Notes under the pieces: generated by a model
The model's database searches: none
What the model was told of the DNA's origin: nothing
Seen by the model: only the letters and a program-made list of their open reading frames with translations
Assembly: GCA_026027325.1 (NCBI GenBank)
Contig: JAMSLZ010000004.1
Span: 1,612,001-1,676,000, forward strand
Source of the DNA: Actinomucor elegans
Lineage: Eukaryota; Mucoromycota; Mucoromycetes; Mucorales; Mucoraceae
DNA: 64,000 nt
Direction of reading: 5' to 3'
Shown here: in pieces, positions 1 through 11,477 of the stretch
Position numbering within the stretch: position 1 is the first letter of the stretch
How the letters are laid out: every line of letters starts with the position of its first letter
Position numbers and translations under genes: made by a program

Positions 1-58
1 AACTTTTTTAAAGTGATATCGTTTGTATATATGTACACTGAAGAAGTATAATAGCAGC

Positions 59-2421
59 TTATGCTCCTTCATTGGTTGTAGTAGTAGTAGCAGTGCTTGC
101 AGTGGGTTCGTTAGACCAAGCAACTTGTAAAGTTCCCTTTGCATAATTAGGTCCTGCTGCCATGGCCTTTTCAGCCTCAAATCTAGCACCGTACTGAACC
201 ACAACTCCAGAGTCCTTTTGTTCAAACAAAGTGACATTACCGAATTGCTAATAATATAACGAGTCAATACAATATAATATAATACATAATTAAATTAACA
301 TACCTCAAAATGCTGGCGTAATTCTGGCTCAGTGGAGTCTTGAGGAATATCCTTTACAATAATCTTCGTAGGTCTGTTATCCAAGGTCATTCTCGTCATA
401 CCACCTCTCATACGAGGCCAGCTACCGCGTCCTCTACCATAATAGCCACCACGTCCACCACGGAATCCAGAACCAGGGACACCAATTGCAGCAGCCTAAA
501 AGATATGAATTAGATCAATTGAAACGCTATTCTTATATATATATATTACCTCAGCTTCCAAACGAGCAAGCTTCTTTTTAAGATCTTCGGCTGTCTCAAC
601 AGTTTCTTTCACGCCACCTTCTAGTGCTGAAGTGGGTGCTTCAGCATCTACTGCAGCAGCAGCAGCAGCTGTGGACTTGGATGTATCGATATCACTTTGG
701 ATGCGCTTTAATGCATTTAAGAGCTCTGATTTTTCAGCTTTCGACATGTTAGCAGTGTCACTAAGTTTCGCTAATAGTCTCTTTTGCTCGTCAATCTGTT
801 GCTGCAACAAAGTTTCTTTCTTCTTTTGAATCTCCAGTACACGCTTCAGATGTTCTTTATGTTTTCTTAGCTTTTCTTCTTTCTCTTTAGCAAGTTCAGC
901 AGCGCGAGCTTTCACCAATTCTGGATCAGGTTCGTTGACTTTAGGAGCGGCGGCAAGCTGAGATCCGTCTGTTGCAGCAGCAGGACTAGCAGCATTTGCA
1001 GCAGGTTCTTCTTTGGCCCAGTAAACTTTGACAAATCGATTATCAAAGATAGCATCAGGTGAATTGTAGGCATTTTCAGCTTCAGCACGTGTACTGTATT
1101 GAATAACAGCTTTTTGCATATGAGGTAGCACACTGATATTAGTGATGGTACCAAACTTGGCAAAGAAATCATTGACTGTAGAGATTTGACAAAACTCGGC
1201 AGGAATCTTTTCGACGTTCAAGGTAGTATTTAAAGGATTTTGATTTTGGTTATGGTAAGGACGGTTGTGATAACCTCCGCGTCCACGTCCCATACCACGT
1301 CCACCGCCTCGACCACCACGATGCATACCATTGCTACCGCGCATCATGTTGTTGTTCATACCCATCATATCGTTAGGAAGCATACCAGACCCAGGAAGGA
1401 AGCCAGTCATTTCAGTAGGTGGCATTAAACCAGCTCTTTCGGGATCATAGGCGTCAGGAACACCAGGCATACCAAAGAATGGTTGAGGACCGCGTCCTCC
1501 CATAGGAGCCATAGGGCCATTGCTAGCAAAAGGAGCACCAGCAAAAGCACCAGCGCTTTCATCCACAATGATTCTATCAGTACCATGATCATAAGGGCAT
1601 AGATCACCTCTCATACAGAACCCTCTCTCTACATCATAATCGCAAAGTTAGTTTTATGATGACAAACTTTCCTTTTTTACTTAGGAGCTTCTTACCATTG
1701 TAGTCTCTACATTGAGGTCTAGATTGCCCGCGATTCATATTACTTGCACCGCGTCCACCACCGCGCATACCTCTGCTACTTCCACCGCGACCTCCTCTGT
1801 CATAACCGCCTGCGGGTATACTGTTGACGTTGAGATTTCTTCTATCGTCACTACGTTGGTATTTACTGGTGCTGCTACTGTCTCTAGAATCGTCATCCAA
1901 GCGTCGTTTGTAAGAGCTGCGGTCATGGGCTTCTCGAGATTCAGATCGTTGGCGTCTATGCTTAAAATTGCGATCACCATCGTCTTCCTCGTCCGAGAAA
2001 TCGTTGAACCGTTCTTTATTGGATGCAGCTTGTTCAGTGTTGGCATCTTGTCCCTTGATTTTAGCAAACAAACGCTCAATGAAAGGATTTGTTTCTAGAT
2101 TATTATCAAAATTAGTTTTTGCAATTGATTTATAAATGAACAGATCTACTACTTACGACCCTCAAAAAAATCTTTAAGATTTTCTTGCAGTTTAGACTTT
2201 AAGTTATCGTCTAGAGCTTCAGTTCCAATGAGCGCGATAATATATTGAGCTAATACTGGAGGATCAGCATCACAGCTAGGAAAGAAAAAAAAACACGTAA
2301 GAATTATTTCAATCATGGAACTTTCACACCATATTGTCTGACGGCAAATGATAACTTACAGCGAAGCAACTTCTTTACTAACAAAATCTTCTAAATCAGC
2401 TGGTAATTGTATCTTGGCCAT
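59..2421 (-). CDS. RBM26/RBM27-type RNA-binding protein (S. pombe Rmn1-like)
   Basis: Six exons (2421-2360, 2275-2157, 2094-1696, 1628-550, 495-304, 247-59) give a frame-consistent protein of 679 aa. Order seen: an N-terminal PWI-like helical segment (residues 1-75, ending FFEGQTNPFIERLF), an RS/RGG-rich stretch, a CCCH zinc finger C189-x8-C198-x5-C204-x3-H208 whose codons are split by intron 3, a Gly/Met/Arg-rich region, RRM1 (about 325-400), a Lys/Glu coiled coil (about 433-483), and a second RRM-like fold (about 590-655). This is the architecture of animal RBM26/27 and fission yeast Rmn1. Those proteins work with the MTREC/PAXT machinery, which sends polyadenylated nuclear RNAs to the exosome. 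The acceptor before CRDYNERGFC was chosen because it restores the family's C-x8-C spacing; a site 5 nt further on would give C-x6-C. Nuclear role is inferred from the family. Confidence 0.9.
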
Positions 2422-3547
2422 TGTTCTGGAAGGATTTTTTTTTTGTATGGACACAAAAGGGAAGCTAAACTGAGCGATAGAGCGCAAAGTTTTTTTATTC
2501 TTCGAGCTGCACAAACCGCCCAAAGAACCTTATTTGCTACGTCACTGTGACTTGCTTTACATACTAGTAGCAATAACTGCGGATGACTGGTTGATCACTA
2601 AGAAAAAACGGTCTGATGAAATGTATCCAAGTTCAGTTCGAAATGAAAGCACGCACACCAAGGCTTGTTAGCGTACATAGCAATTCATTACATTGAGTTA
2701 GAATATTATATATATATATATGTATATGTATATGTTTATAATGGATATCATAGTTCTCATACGCAAAATCACTTATACCATCGCATCTTTAAGATACTCG
2801 TAATATCTCCGCTTTTCATTGGATAGAAGTAGTTATGAAAAAGATTTTGACCTAAGGCATGCCTCAGTATCGGAAAATTTATTCCATTTATATTCGTCTT
2901 ATTCTTGGACAATAGGGAAAGTATAGACTACAAAGGATATTTTTACCATGCTCACACAAAATTGCATTGGCGTATCAAAGGATGTAAAAATACATTGTTT
3001 GCTTTATGTTAATATTTGCAGCTATTGGCACATTCTAAGCGACTGATTGCTATTTTGGTTTTACGAGGATTAGCTGTGTTATTTATATGGAAAAAAAATA
3101 AGAATTCGAATAAGTGCTTGGTAATGAGCCAATATTGGAAGCTATGCCCTTAAAATATGCTTTATATCTTCAAAGATATCACAAGAAATACCAGTGTTGT
3201 TCCAAAAATCATTGTATTTTTGCATCGTGTATGATTGGCCAGTGACACATGGATGTTGGAGTTCACGATTCGATTATTTACCATTCTCGTAATATAGTTC
3301 CTTCATATTAAAAAAAAGGGCAAATCGATGGTAATACACATACTAAATTGTGCAGAGAACAAGACAGCGTATCAATTGATGTAAAGAATATACCTTAAGG
3401 TGGCTCAAAATGTACAGATATTCCTAAAAAATCGCGAAATCACGAAATTGAAAGTGCGAGGATACGCGCCAATGGCGTATGCTATCTTTTAAAAAGTAAT
3501 TTTTTTCACTCTTGGGCTCACAACCAACTCTATTTACTTTAAAAGAC
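2422..3547. other. intergenic, divergent promoter region
   Basis: AT-rich spacer between two divergently transcribed genes. It holds a short TA run near 2708-2720 and A/T tracts. I see no supported gene or RNA. Confidence 0.6.
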
Positions 3548-4202
3548 ATGTCATTCAATATAAAAAACTCGTTTGTTTCGCGTGCCGTCGTAGAAGATGA
3601 CAAAGAAAAGCAACTGGATTCTGACGCGAAAGAAGAAGGTAAATCTTTAGTAATGATGTTTTATTTTTACACATGACTCAAACTGCAATGTAACAGTTGT
3701 TATTCAAGAAGAATATGATCCACGTACACTTTATGAACGTCTTCAAGAGCAAAGGACTCTAAAAGAAGAGAAATTCGCAGAAGAATCAAAACTTTCCAAT
3801 CATATCAAACGCATAGACGAAGAAGAAGCCGAGTATTTCAGAACGTTATCGGACGAAAAGGAAAAACTTGAGTATCAGCGCAAGATCAAAGAGAAATTGG
3901 AGCTGGAAGAATACCGACAGGCGGTTGAAAGCGCTCGATCAAACCCAGTAGGGCAAATACCTACATTAGATGTGTCTATGACGACCACATCTAAAGCGAA
4001 ATCTACTGTAGCTTTGAAATCAAAACCGAAAAATGCGTTAAAAGGCACACTGATTCTGAAAAAGAAGAAACGTGACAGTGATAGCGAGGACGAACAGCCA
4101 ACTGAGAAGAAAGTTAAAACAGACAAAGATAAAGCGACAGGATCTTTGGGATTGCTAGCAGCTTATGGTGATATCAGTAGTAGTAGTGACGATGATTCTT
4201 AG
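3548..4202 (+). CDS. PSME3IP1/NIP30 (FAM192A) family protein
   Basis: Two exons (3548-3638, 3697-4202) joined across a GTAAAT...ACAG intron give 198 aa. After a short N terminus containing NSFVSR, the core reads EEYDPRTLYERLQEQ, then a charged helix through IKRIDEEEAEYFRTL; this is the signature of the NIP30/FAM192A domain. The tail is Lys-rich (ILKKKKRDSDSEDEQ) and ends in a GLLAAYGDISSSSDDDS-like acidic Ser stretch, as in the human protein. Human PSME3IP1 binds the nuclear proteasome activator PA28-gamma through its phosphorylated acidic tail. The fungal partner is unknown, so the role here is inferred by homology. The Ser/Asp tail looks like a CK2 target. Confidence 0.87.
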
Positions 4203-5023
4203 CGTGATTTGATCTTGTAACTGCTAGAATAAAATATGAGCTTTAATGTGATTGGATCTGAGAACGTTTACCCTGATCGAGAGGGGGAGATCTTTACAAG
4301 AAATGTTAGATTCACAAAGTATGTATCCAGGTATTTTGGCGCGCAATCATACTTTAACGTTAGATGGCAGCTATTCGGATTTTCCATGTCGGTGCAGCCA
4401 TTAGGCTCCAAATACGGAAAATAAACTTGTCAAAATTTTCAATCGTTTAGAAGCTTATTAAGGGCAAGTAAATCAAGATCATCTTCAGTTCAAATGTATA
4501 ACACTTCACCTATGGCCAATTGTACACAGTCATGGCTTTCATCCTTTAGATAACGGTCCTTTTTCAAATTCTTTTTCTTTCTTGTATGTATGATTGGCTC
4601 CGGTTAATATTTGGAAGGAATGAAAAGAACTATCTCAAAGTTTCTTCTTTTGGCAAAAAGGAAAACAGAAGGCTCGGTCGAACCGTTGAAAAAAGACTTG
4701 CACTATTTCACTAGTTATCAGATGTATAATGAATGGATGCATTTATTATTGAACGAGGTATGCATTCTTCTGTAGTCTTTTTCATCTGAATTACTCTACA
4801 CAGCAATTTCTGTCGAGTTTAGAAAAAAAAAAAAGACATATATGGGGCATAATGTGTCGATCTAAATAATGGAATCGTCATTATGATAACATATAGAGTC
4901 AAAAGTTACCAAGAAGAAATGCTTCGGTAAAGAATGCTAGAGCCCTTATTTTGTATAAATTTGATCAGCTATTTGTTTCATCCTAATGCTCATTCCTTTC
5001 CTTTTTCCTTGTTATATAGTAGT
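4203..5023. other. intergenic / 5' leader of the Zn2Cys6 gene
   Basis: No convincing gene. An open frame at 4236-4424 has no recognisable domain. The last bases form a pyrimidine-rich run ending TATATAG just before the chosen ATG, which suggests a spliced 5' leader. Confidence 0.5.
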
Positions 5024-6383
5024 ATGGATATGCTTAATATGGATGACTTCGATGCTGAATTGTTTCATTTGCAAGAATCGTCTACTAATAGAAAACAACC
5101 CAATATAGATCAAGAACACTCTTACTTGCATTATCTTCAAACCACTGCCCAAGATTTCTTTTATGACCCCATATACCAGCAACAGTACATATCAAACATG
5201 CCCAATATTGGACTAAACTTAGATATGCCTGACTATACCTTCTCATCAGAACAGAAATCGCAATACAATTGGCTTTGTGATCCTAATAATACCCTTCTGT
5301 GTGATGATTCTATGATGATCATGCCTCCTACTCCAACTACCCACAATCCGTCGTACGATTGTATCATGTCAGAAAGCGATAATATCATGGTAGAAGGAGG
5401 CATGTCTCGAGGGTACGTTAGTCTGAGTGTAAGTACTAATCTATAGACATTTATGTACATTATGTTCATTCTTGCTATTGTAGGACGTTAATTCGTTTGT
5501 AGCAAAAGCTGATTCTGCCAAGCATTCCTGTCTGTTGCTATCCAATAACCTCTTGCTTGACGATTTCCCTTTAAAACAACCACAACGCGATTTTCTTTCT
5601 TCATCTGAATCAACCAACGATGAAAGTGAAGACGAATATTCAGACAATAACAGCGAGCTTGATCTACGCTGGCCCCACTTGACTGGAATCACTGCCAAAT
5701 CAACTCACAAGTCCAACGCGAGACAGAAAGTCATGATTAAAATTAAAAAGTCGGCACAGAATAATGCGCTTCCTAGCCCTTACGGTGAAGCACATTCTTG
5801 GGATCTGCTAGCACCCAAAGTCTCCAAATCAACCAATTGCCGAAATATGAAACAGCAGAGAAAGTCCATGTCCAATATCTACGGCATGACTGCCCAACAA
5901 TATAAAAAGAAGAAATCAGACACGAAAGGACGACGTGGTAGCGCCCCTAACCGTATTCAGCTTCACAATAGCCACAGCAATGCTAGTTTAAACAGCTTGC
6001 ATTCATCATCTTCGTTATCATCACTGTCTAATAACCTGCAGCGTTCCATGCGTGTCTCTGACAGTCTTTATAGCTTTCTTTCGCATCATTCATCGTCAGA
6101 TGTAGAAGAGGAATTATTGGAAGGTGAAGAGGATGTAGACGATGATGAAGACGATGAAGAATACCAGCAGATTCGATCAACTACTGTTGTTGCTGCTCAA
6201 GGAGGTCAACTACCTACGATGAAAAAGGGACGCAATGTAGATAAAGCATGTAATCATTGTAAGCGTTCACATTTACGATGTGACGACATGAGGCCTTGTC
6301 GTCGGTGTGTTGCGACTGGTAAAACAGGATGTAAAGATGTTCAGCATAAGCCAAGAGGAAGACCAAAGCTTCACAAGAAATGA
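5024..6383 (+). CDS. Zn(II)2Cys6 transcription factor with C-terminal zinc cluster
   Basis: Two exons (5024-5428, 5484-6383) give 434 aa. The only recognised DNA-binding unit is at the extreme C terminus: C391-x2-C394-x6-C401-x5-C407-x2-C410-x7-C418, a fungal binuclear zinc cluster close in sequence to the AcuK/Rds2/ERT1 type (ACNHC-RSHLRCD--RPC). It is followed directly by PRGRPK, an AT-hook-like core, and then the stop. The N-terminal 300 residues are low-complexity (Asn, Ser, Asp/Glu), with an acidic run at about residues 330-355 that could activate transcription. Most fungal Zn2Cys6 proteins carry the cluster near the N terminus, and no fungal-specific TF domain is visible. An in-frame upstream ATG at 4934 exists, but the segment between is hydrophobic and looks like spliced leader. 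Target genes are unknown. Confidence 0.85.
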
Positions 6384-8157
6384 TTTATTTTATCAGGAAT
6401 ACAAGTATGAAATAAATATTCCTTCTGGCCCAGACTGTGTTCAAGTAATTTTAGTCGTATTTGGAATTTAGATTACGAATGTTTATTGGGAATACGCAAT
6501 AGGTTGTGTTTAAAGCTACAAAGTCTTGGTTATTAACCCTACTTTATTCTTATGTCGCGAAGTAAATATAACTACTTTTTTGGGGATATATAAAAGCTAG
6601 TATCGCGCGAGTAGCTAAATAATTCAAACGGGACAGAGCAACTATATTAAGTAGCAATAGAATTTCCAGATGGCCAATGACCCATTGCAGTGCTCTCATG
6701 TATTTTTTTTTAATTATATAATACTTCTTGTTATTAATGATAGTCCAAAACACCTCCTGAAGCCTATATTAGTGCTGGTAACGGAAAAAGTCATTCACCA
6801 AAAAGAGATTCTGCTGTATGAAATTACATTGTATAAATAGCACAAAAGAAAAGTCATTAATCAACAAGCCGTTTCTACTTCAGCTGATTCTTTCAAGCAC
6901 CTTATATACTTGTACTGCTCCTGTTGACTCTTTATCATACAATAGTATTTCCATATCACCTATCCAATATACTTGCTTGATTTTGTATTATGTTTATCTG
7001 AATGTGAGCTGCCATAGGAACGCAATTCAAAAGCAAGTTATTCATGCAAGTACATTTTCATATATCACAATTCTACTACATAAACAAGGATAAGCAGTAT
7101 ATGCTATCATGTATATATATATATATATAACAATATGATGCTAGATTATGGTTAAGTTTATAATCTGGATATACGATGTGTCTATAGATAGATGAACGTT
7201 ATTCTAACTTTGGCTGATAGAGTACATAAGCTATTTATGGTGACCAAAGGATTTTTGCTTGATTATTGAGGGGTCACGGCGGTTAAAAGTAACCTGTGGG
7301 TAGAGTAAATTCAAGACAAAATATAAATATGTACTTTTGTCTTGAATTTCAGAAAACCATGATGGAGGATTGGCGCCCCCCTTTTTTTTTGAATCCTGTA
7401 AGATCTACATATCAATCTTACACGGGTCTCCATATCTACATGGGACCTATATATGAATATTTAATGGAATGGTTTGATGATTTGGGAACATAAAATAGGA
7501 ACCTCATCTCCAAAATGCGCATTTTTTTTTTCTTTTATTTCAAAGTAATAGCTTATATACCCAACTAAAGTTTTTCGAATTCTGTCATGATGACATCAAA
7601 CTTGCTTCAAAAAATCGAAAACAAACAGATGAGATATTTAAACGACTAAAAGATAGCCAGCATTTTCCCAATGAGCTTTATGAATTAGCAAATACAATAG
7701 TTCATTCTACGAACAAACTAAGAAGAAAGTTTCATTAGTCCACAGCTGATCATCCTGATCATGGATAACTGATCATATGCAACTTTTGACCAAGATCAGC
7801 AACGGTTTCATTGAGTTGATGAACAGTTCCCACCGGTTGATGAAATACGTGTTTGTATGGATCAACTCGAGCAGAGATACCATGTGTAGATGTTCGATGC
7901 AGTGATTGACAATAGATACATAACGGTCACGATATGAAACTTTACAAGGGCGTTTCTATGCATTGATATTCATTATATATAATGAAATATGTCAAAACAA
8001 TGAAATATATATATAAAGGCCATGTAGCTCTGAGAGTTTTATTGTAAAAAAAAAACAATAGGTTTATATATGTATAATAGAGATACTAATATGAACCTTT
8101 GACTTAATTAAAAGAGGACTGTACAGATTAAAAGATGTGTGTATATGGTTGGATATT
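6384..8157. other. intergenic, AT-rich
   Basis: Spacer of 1.8 kb with scattered short open frames that have no domain or codon structure of a gene. It contains a TA microsatellite near 7108-7127 and the inverted repeat at 7307-7349. Confidence 0.55.
7307..7349. repeat. perfect 15-bp inverted repeat with 13-nt loop
   Basis: Left arm AAATTCAAGACAAAA (7307-7321) and right arm TTTTGTCTTGAATTT (7335-7349) are exact reverse complements around TATAAATATGTAC. The structure could extrude as a cruciform or form an RNA hairpin. It lies far from both neighbouring genes and has no T-run typical of a terminator. Confidence 0.85.
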
Positions 8158-9566
8158 TTACGCTGGATGATGATGATGGTGGTCATTCGAGTTGTCATCG
8201 TCTGATTCACTAAAGTTACCCAATCTTCTCATTTCAGCTTCCTTTAACCTTTTGTTTCGTTCCTTTTTCCTACGATAATAGCCATTCTTTCGTTTGGCGT
8301 CTTCGAACCCAAGCTTTAGAATATCATACTGACAAAATAAACAGATCCAATCATCCGATATGGGATTTTCAAATAATGTAATGTCAGAAGATAAAAATCC
8401 ACCAGGAGCAATTTCTTCTTTGATCTTCTTTTTCGATTTGGTCTTTTTGCCGTTGAGTTTGGTATATGTGGTAGAAGAAGATGAAGTATCAGTCAGTGGT
8501 GATTTGCCTTTTTTCTTTTTGTTTTTCTTGGTTGTGCTTGGTGGTAGTGATGTCGGATTACTCTTTAACATGACAGGTTCCTTGATAGGCCTGGCAGCAG
8601 AAGTGGCTGTTGTAGCAATAACTGCCGTAGAAACAGCAGCAGTAGAAACAGCAGTAGAAGAAACAGTAGTGGCAGTTGGTATTTGGCTGTTACTATTAAT
8701 GACACGGATTCCAATCTTTTTAGAATCCATGACTTCAGCTACTTCGGCAGTTGTAACAAAGTTATCCTTCCAATTGCGCTCCTTTCTTTTATTGTCCTGT
8801 TTCACTTCTTCTGTAGCTGTGCATTTCATCTTTTTGGTATTGTCTCGATTATCATTAGTATGAGTGCAAGAAGATGGTGATAAACTAAAGCTAGTTCGAG
8901 ATGCTGACGGTTTGATTGTATTAGTTTCATTATTGTTGTTGTTGTTATTATTATTATTATTATTAGTACTGGCCCTCTTCCAACGTGGTTTTGGCAAAGG
9001 CAATATCTTGCGATTCATCAAATGTTGATTATGACTTATCTGCTGTTGCTGCTGTGGCTGTGGTTGTGGTTGCTTTTGCTCTTCTTCAAAGTCGAAATCA
9101 TCATCATAATGGTTATCCATTTCTATAGAACAATGTTAATTGCCGGTTTAACAAGTATTCTGATGACTATATGTATACCTATGTAATGTACGCTATGACT
9201 ACTACTACTGTTACTGCTACTGTTACTGCTATTACAATTCATATTGATACTGATATGGTTCGAATGATCCATTGTTTGAGCTGTGATTAAAGGTATATCT
9301 GCTGAAAATGAAAACTTGAATTCAGAGGGTGTAAAGCCCTTGGAGGTGGTTGCTGGAGAGGGTATAGGTGTATTGTTTGAACCGAAGTTGAATTTGAAAG
9401 AGTTGGTATCCTCTGATACCTTGTGTTTCTGCATCATTTTGATAAGCTGTTCCATTTCTACTGCAGGTTCTTCTTCTTCTTCTCCTTCCTCTGGCTGGCT
9501 TGTTGTTTTAATCTTGGGTGATCTTATTAATCTCGGTAGATTCAATATGCGTTCGCTTCCTTTCAT
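8158..9566 (-). CDS. unrecognised two-exon protein with conserved-looking WICLFC C-terminal segment
   Basis: Exon 1 (9566-9179) and exon 2 (9122-8158) join through a 56-nt GTATAC...CTATAG intron and stay in frame for 450 aa. The first part has two Phe-rich segments (FKFNFGS, FKFSFSAD) and an acidic Glu run. The middle is low-complexity: a Gln/Pro run, about 12 Asn, Ser/Thr/Ala repeats and several basic KKKxKK clusters that look like nuclear localisation signals. Only the C terminus looks folded: DDWICLFCQYDIL, then GYYRRKKERNKRLKEAE, a basic helix, then Ser/Asp and poly-His. I do not recognise the family. The start is the first ATG after a likely acceptor (TTTAACAG) in the leader, so a further 5' exon is possible. 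Confidence 0.65.
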
Positions 9567-10965
9567 CTTGGCTGTTAAATGAAATAGGTGGTATCCGGAC
9601 CAGATTCTTCTAGGTATTATCTTTGTAGCAAGTCCTACAATTCGTATGTAATGTATGCTAGTTAGTAACAAAGCGTTGGAAATCTCGGCTTCTTTATCGT
9701 GAAAGTATATATAAAATATAAATTCTAAATTTTATTTATTCTAACCAGAAACATTTGGGGTTTTAGGGGATTCTTCTTTTACCAAAGTAGTTTTGTCAAT
9801 GGACGAAGGCATGAAAGAGTCATCAGAAGTCGAGGGACCAAGAAAAATAAAATAAAAAAAATGAATTGGGTGGTGCACCATATTTGGGTACTGTGACTAT
9901 CCTCAAATGTAATATAACTTAACAATAAACTACGCATACAACTAAAGTTAAACTAGAATATTAATGTTATCGCTTATGAACATAATGGACCAAGAACAAC
10001 CTTCAATTACGCATTGGAGCCGAGAATGCGCTCCTTGTTTCGATATCTATATAGTTTTCTCGGAGATATTACTAAGCATCTATATCACAGATTGTTAGAG
10101 CATAAAAAAGCCACAAGGACACGTTAAATAGCAGACTTGTGGATAGTCAAATACATTTCAGTGTAGCCAAGCTGATGTTTTAGATACTTAAAGGGGTAAA
10201 TCTCGAGAAAACCCAGGTACAAGCAAAAGAGACGTTTTATTGGCTGCTTTGAAGTCCTTCCTGACAAATTCTTTTGGTTTTGGCGGCCAGCCAATCAAGT
10301 TTAGCATGAAAAGGCATCGATGTTCGGCCCACATTCCGGTTGTAAATTCCCACTCTCCAATAGAACTTTTCTAGTTTGCCACTGCTAGATTCAGGTTAAT
10401 TCTTCCCCTTTACTTGACTTGGATGATTTGATCTTTTTTTTTTTTTTTTTTTTTTTTTTTACTGAGAAAAGTCGGTTTCAAGGTGTACTTCTTTTATATC
10501 AGAGTATTTCTTGAGCATCCAAGTAAAATTGGATTTATATTTTATAATTTTTGAAAACTAGAAAGTTAGTTTAATCCAAGGCCAAAAAAAAGCGATTGTA
10601 CATAGATCAAATTCTAATTCTTTTGCACTATATAATATTAGCGTCACTATATGTATATCTATTTTCTTGATCAAAGCTTATTAAAGCTTTTGGTTCCTTT
10701 TAACGCCTTTCTCTATACAAAAATTGCATTTAGTAAATCATTTCATTAGAAATTTCTTCTCAAGCTCTTATGATCTTATATAATTACATCGCCGATGTCC
10801 AATCATAATCATAATCAATTTTAAACATCGAACGAAATGGAACGAAGTTAGCGTGACAGGTTTATAATATTTGAATAAAAGAAGATATTCATATTCTGAG
10901 ATTGATTTACACAGCCGAGCAGCAGGTATCAAATATTTTACTCTTTGATTGCTGCATACTACGTG
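9567..10965. other. intergenic with 27-nt T tract
   Basis: No gene seen. It holds an uninterrupted T run at 10434-10460 and the shared 5' region of the unknown - strand gene and SF3B5. Confidence 0.55.
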
Positions 10966-11477
10966 ATGGTGAGGATTCATTTTTGACAAAAAGACTATTA
11001 AACCTTTGTTAATTGTATTTTCATATTGAAATTAGGATCGCCTCAACATTAACAGTCAAATTGAACATTGTAAGTCTCGATTCTACTCAAATTCTATTTA
11101 ATTTGTATAACTCATTGAATTTATTCTAGTACAATCAAAATATGTTGGTACTGGACATGCCGATACCGTGAAACAGTAAGCTTTTGATCTCAACAATCGA
11201 GTCCACTACAGTTGTAACTAATCTAATTTAATTTATATTATTTTGATAGTGAATGGGTATCCAATCAACACAGAGATTCTCTCGCCTCATTTGCAGGTCA
11301 TAATTCTATGCTTTCATACATGTCCGTAGCCGAGAACGAATGCAAAGCTCGTATAAAGCTCAATTTGTTGGAGGTAAAGTTTTGAGCGCGTTGATGTTGA
11401 TAGCTCATGACTCATTTACTTTTGTATAGAAAATGCTCCAACCTTGTGGTCCACCACCAGAGAAAGAAGAACAATAG
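10966..11477 (+). CDS. Splicing factor 3B subunit 5 (SF3b10)
   Basis: Five exons (10966-10968, 11036-11069, 11130-11175, 11250-11373, 11430-11477) encode 84 aa. The protein runs MDRLNINSQIEH, then QSKYVGTGHAD, VSNQHRDSLASFAGH, AENECKAR and LEKMLQPCGPP near the end. This matches the SF3B5 family over its whole length (human about 86 aa). SF3B5 is a small subunit of the SF3b complex of U2 snRNP, packed against SF3B1, and acts in branch-site recognition in the nucleus. The first coding exon is the ATG alone, followed at once by GTGAGG. The first intron thus separates M from D, and every junction keeps phase. The gene carries four introns in about 0.5 kb. Confidence 0.93.

Noticed and set aside
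4934..5023. Upstream in-frame ATG for the Zn2Cys6 gene
   Set aside because: Segment is hydrophobic and ends in a clear 3' splice-like tract, so more likely a leader intron.
6550..7493. Several 60-90 codon frames
   Set aside because: AT-driven, no domain, no splice structure.
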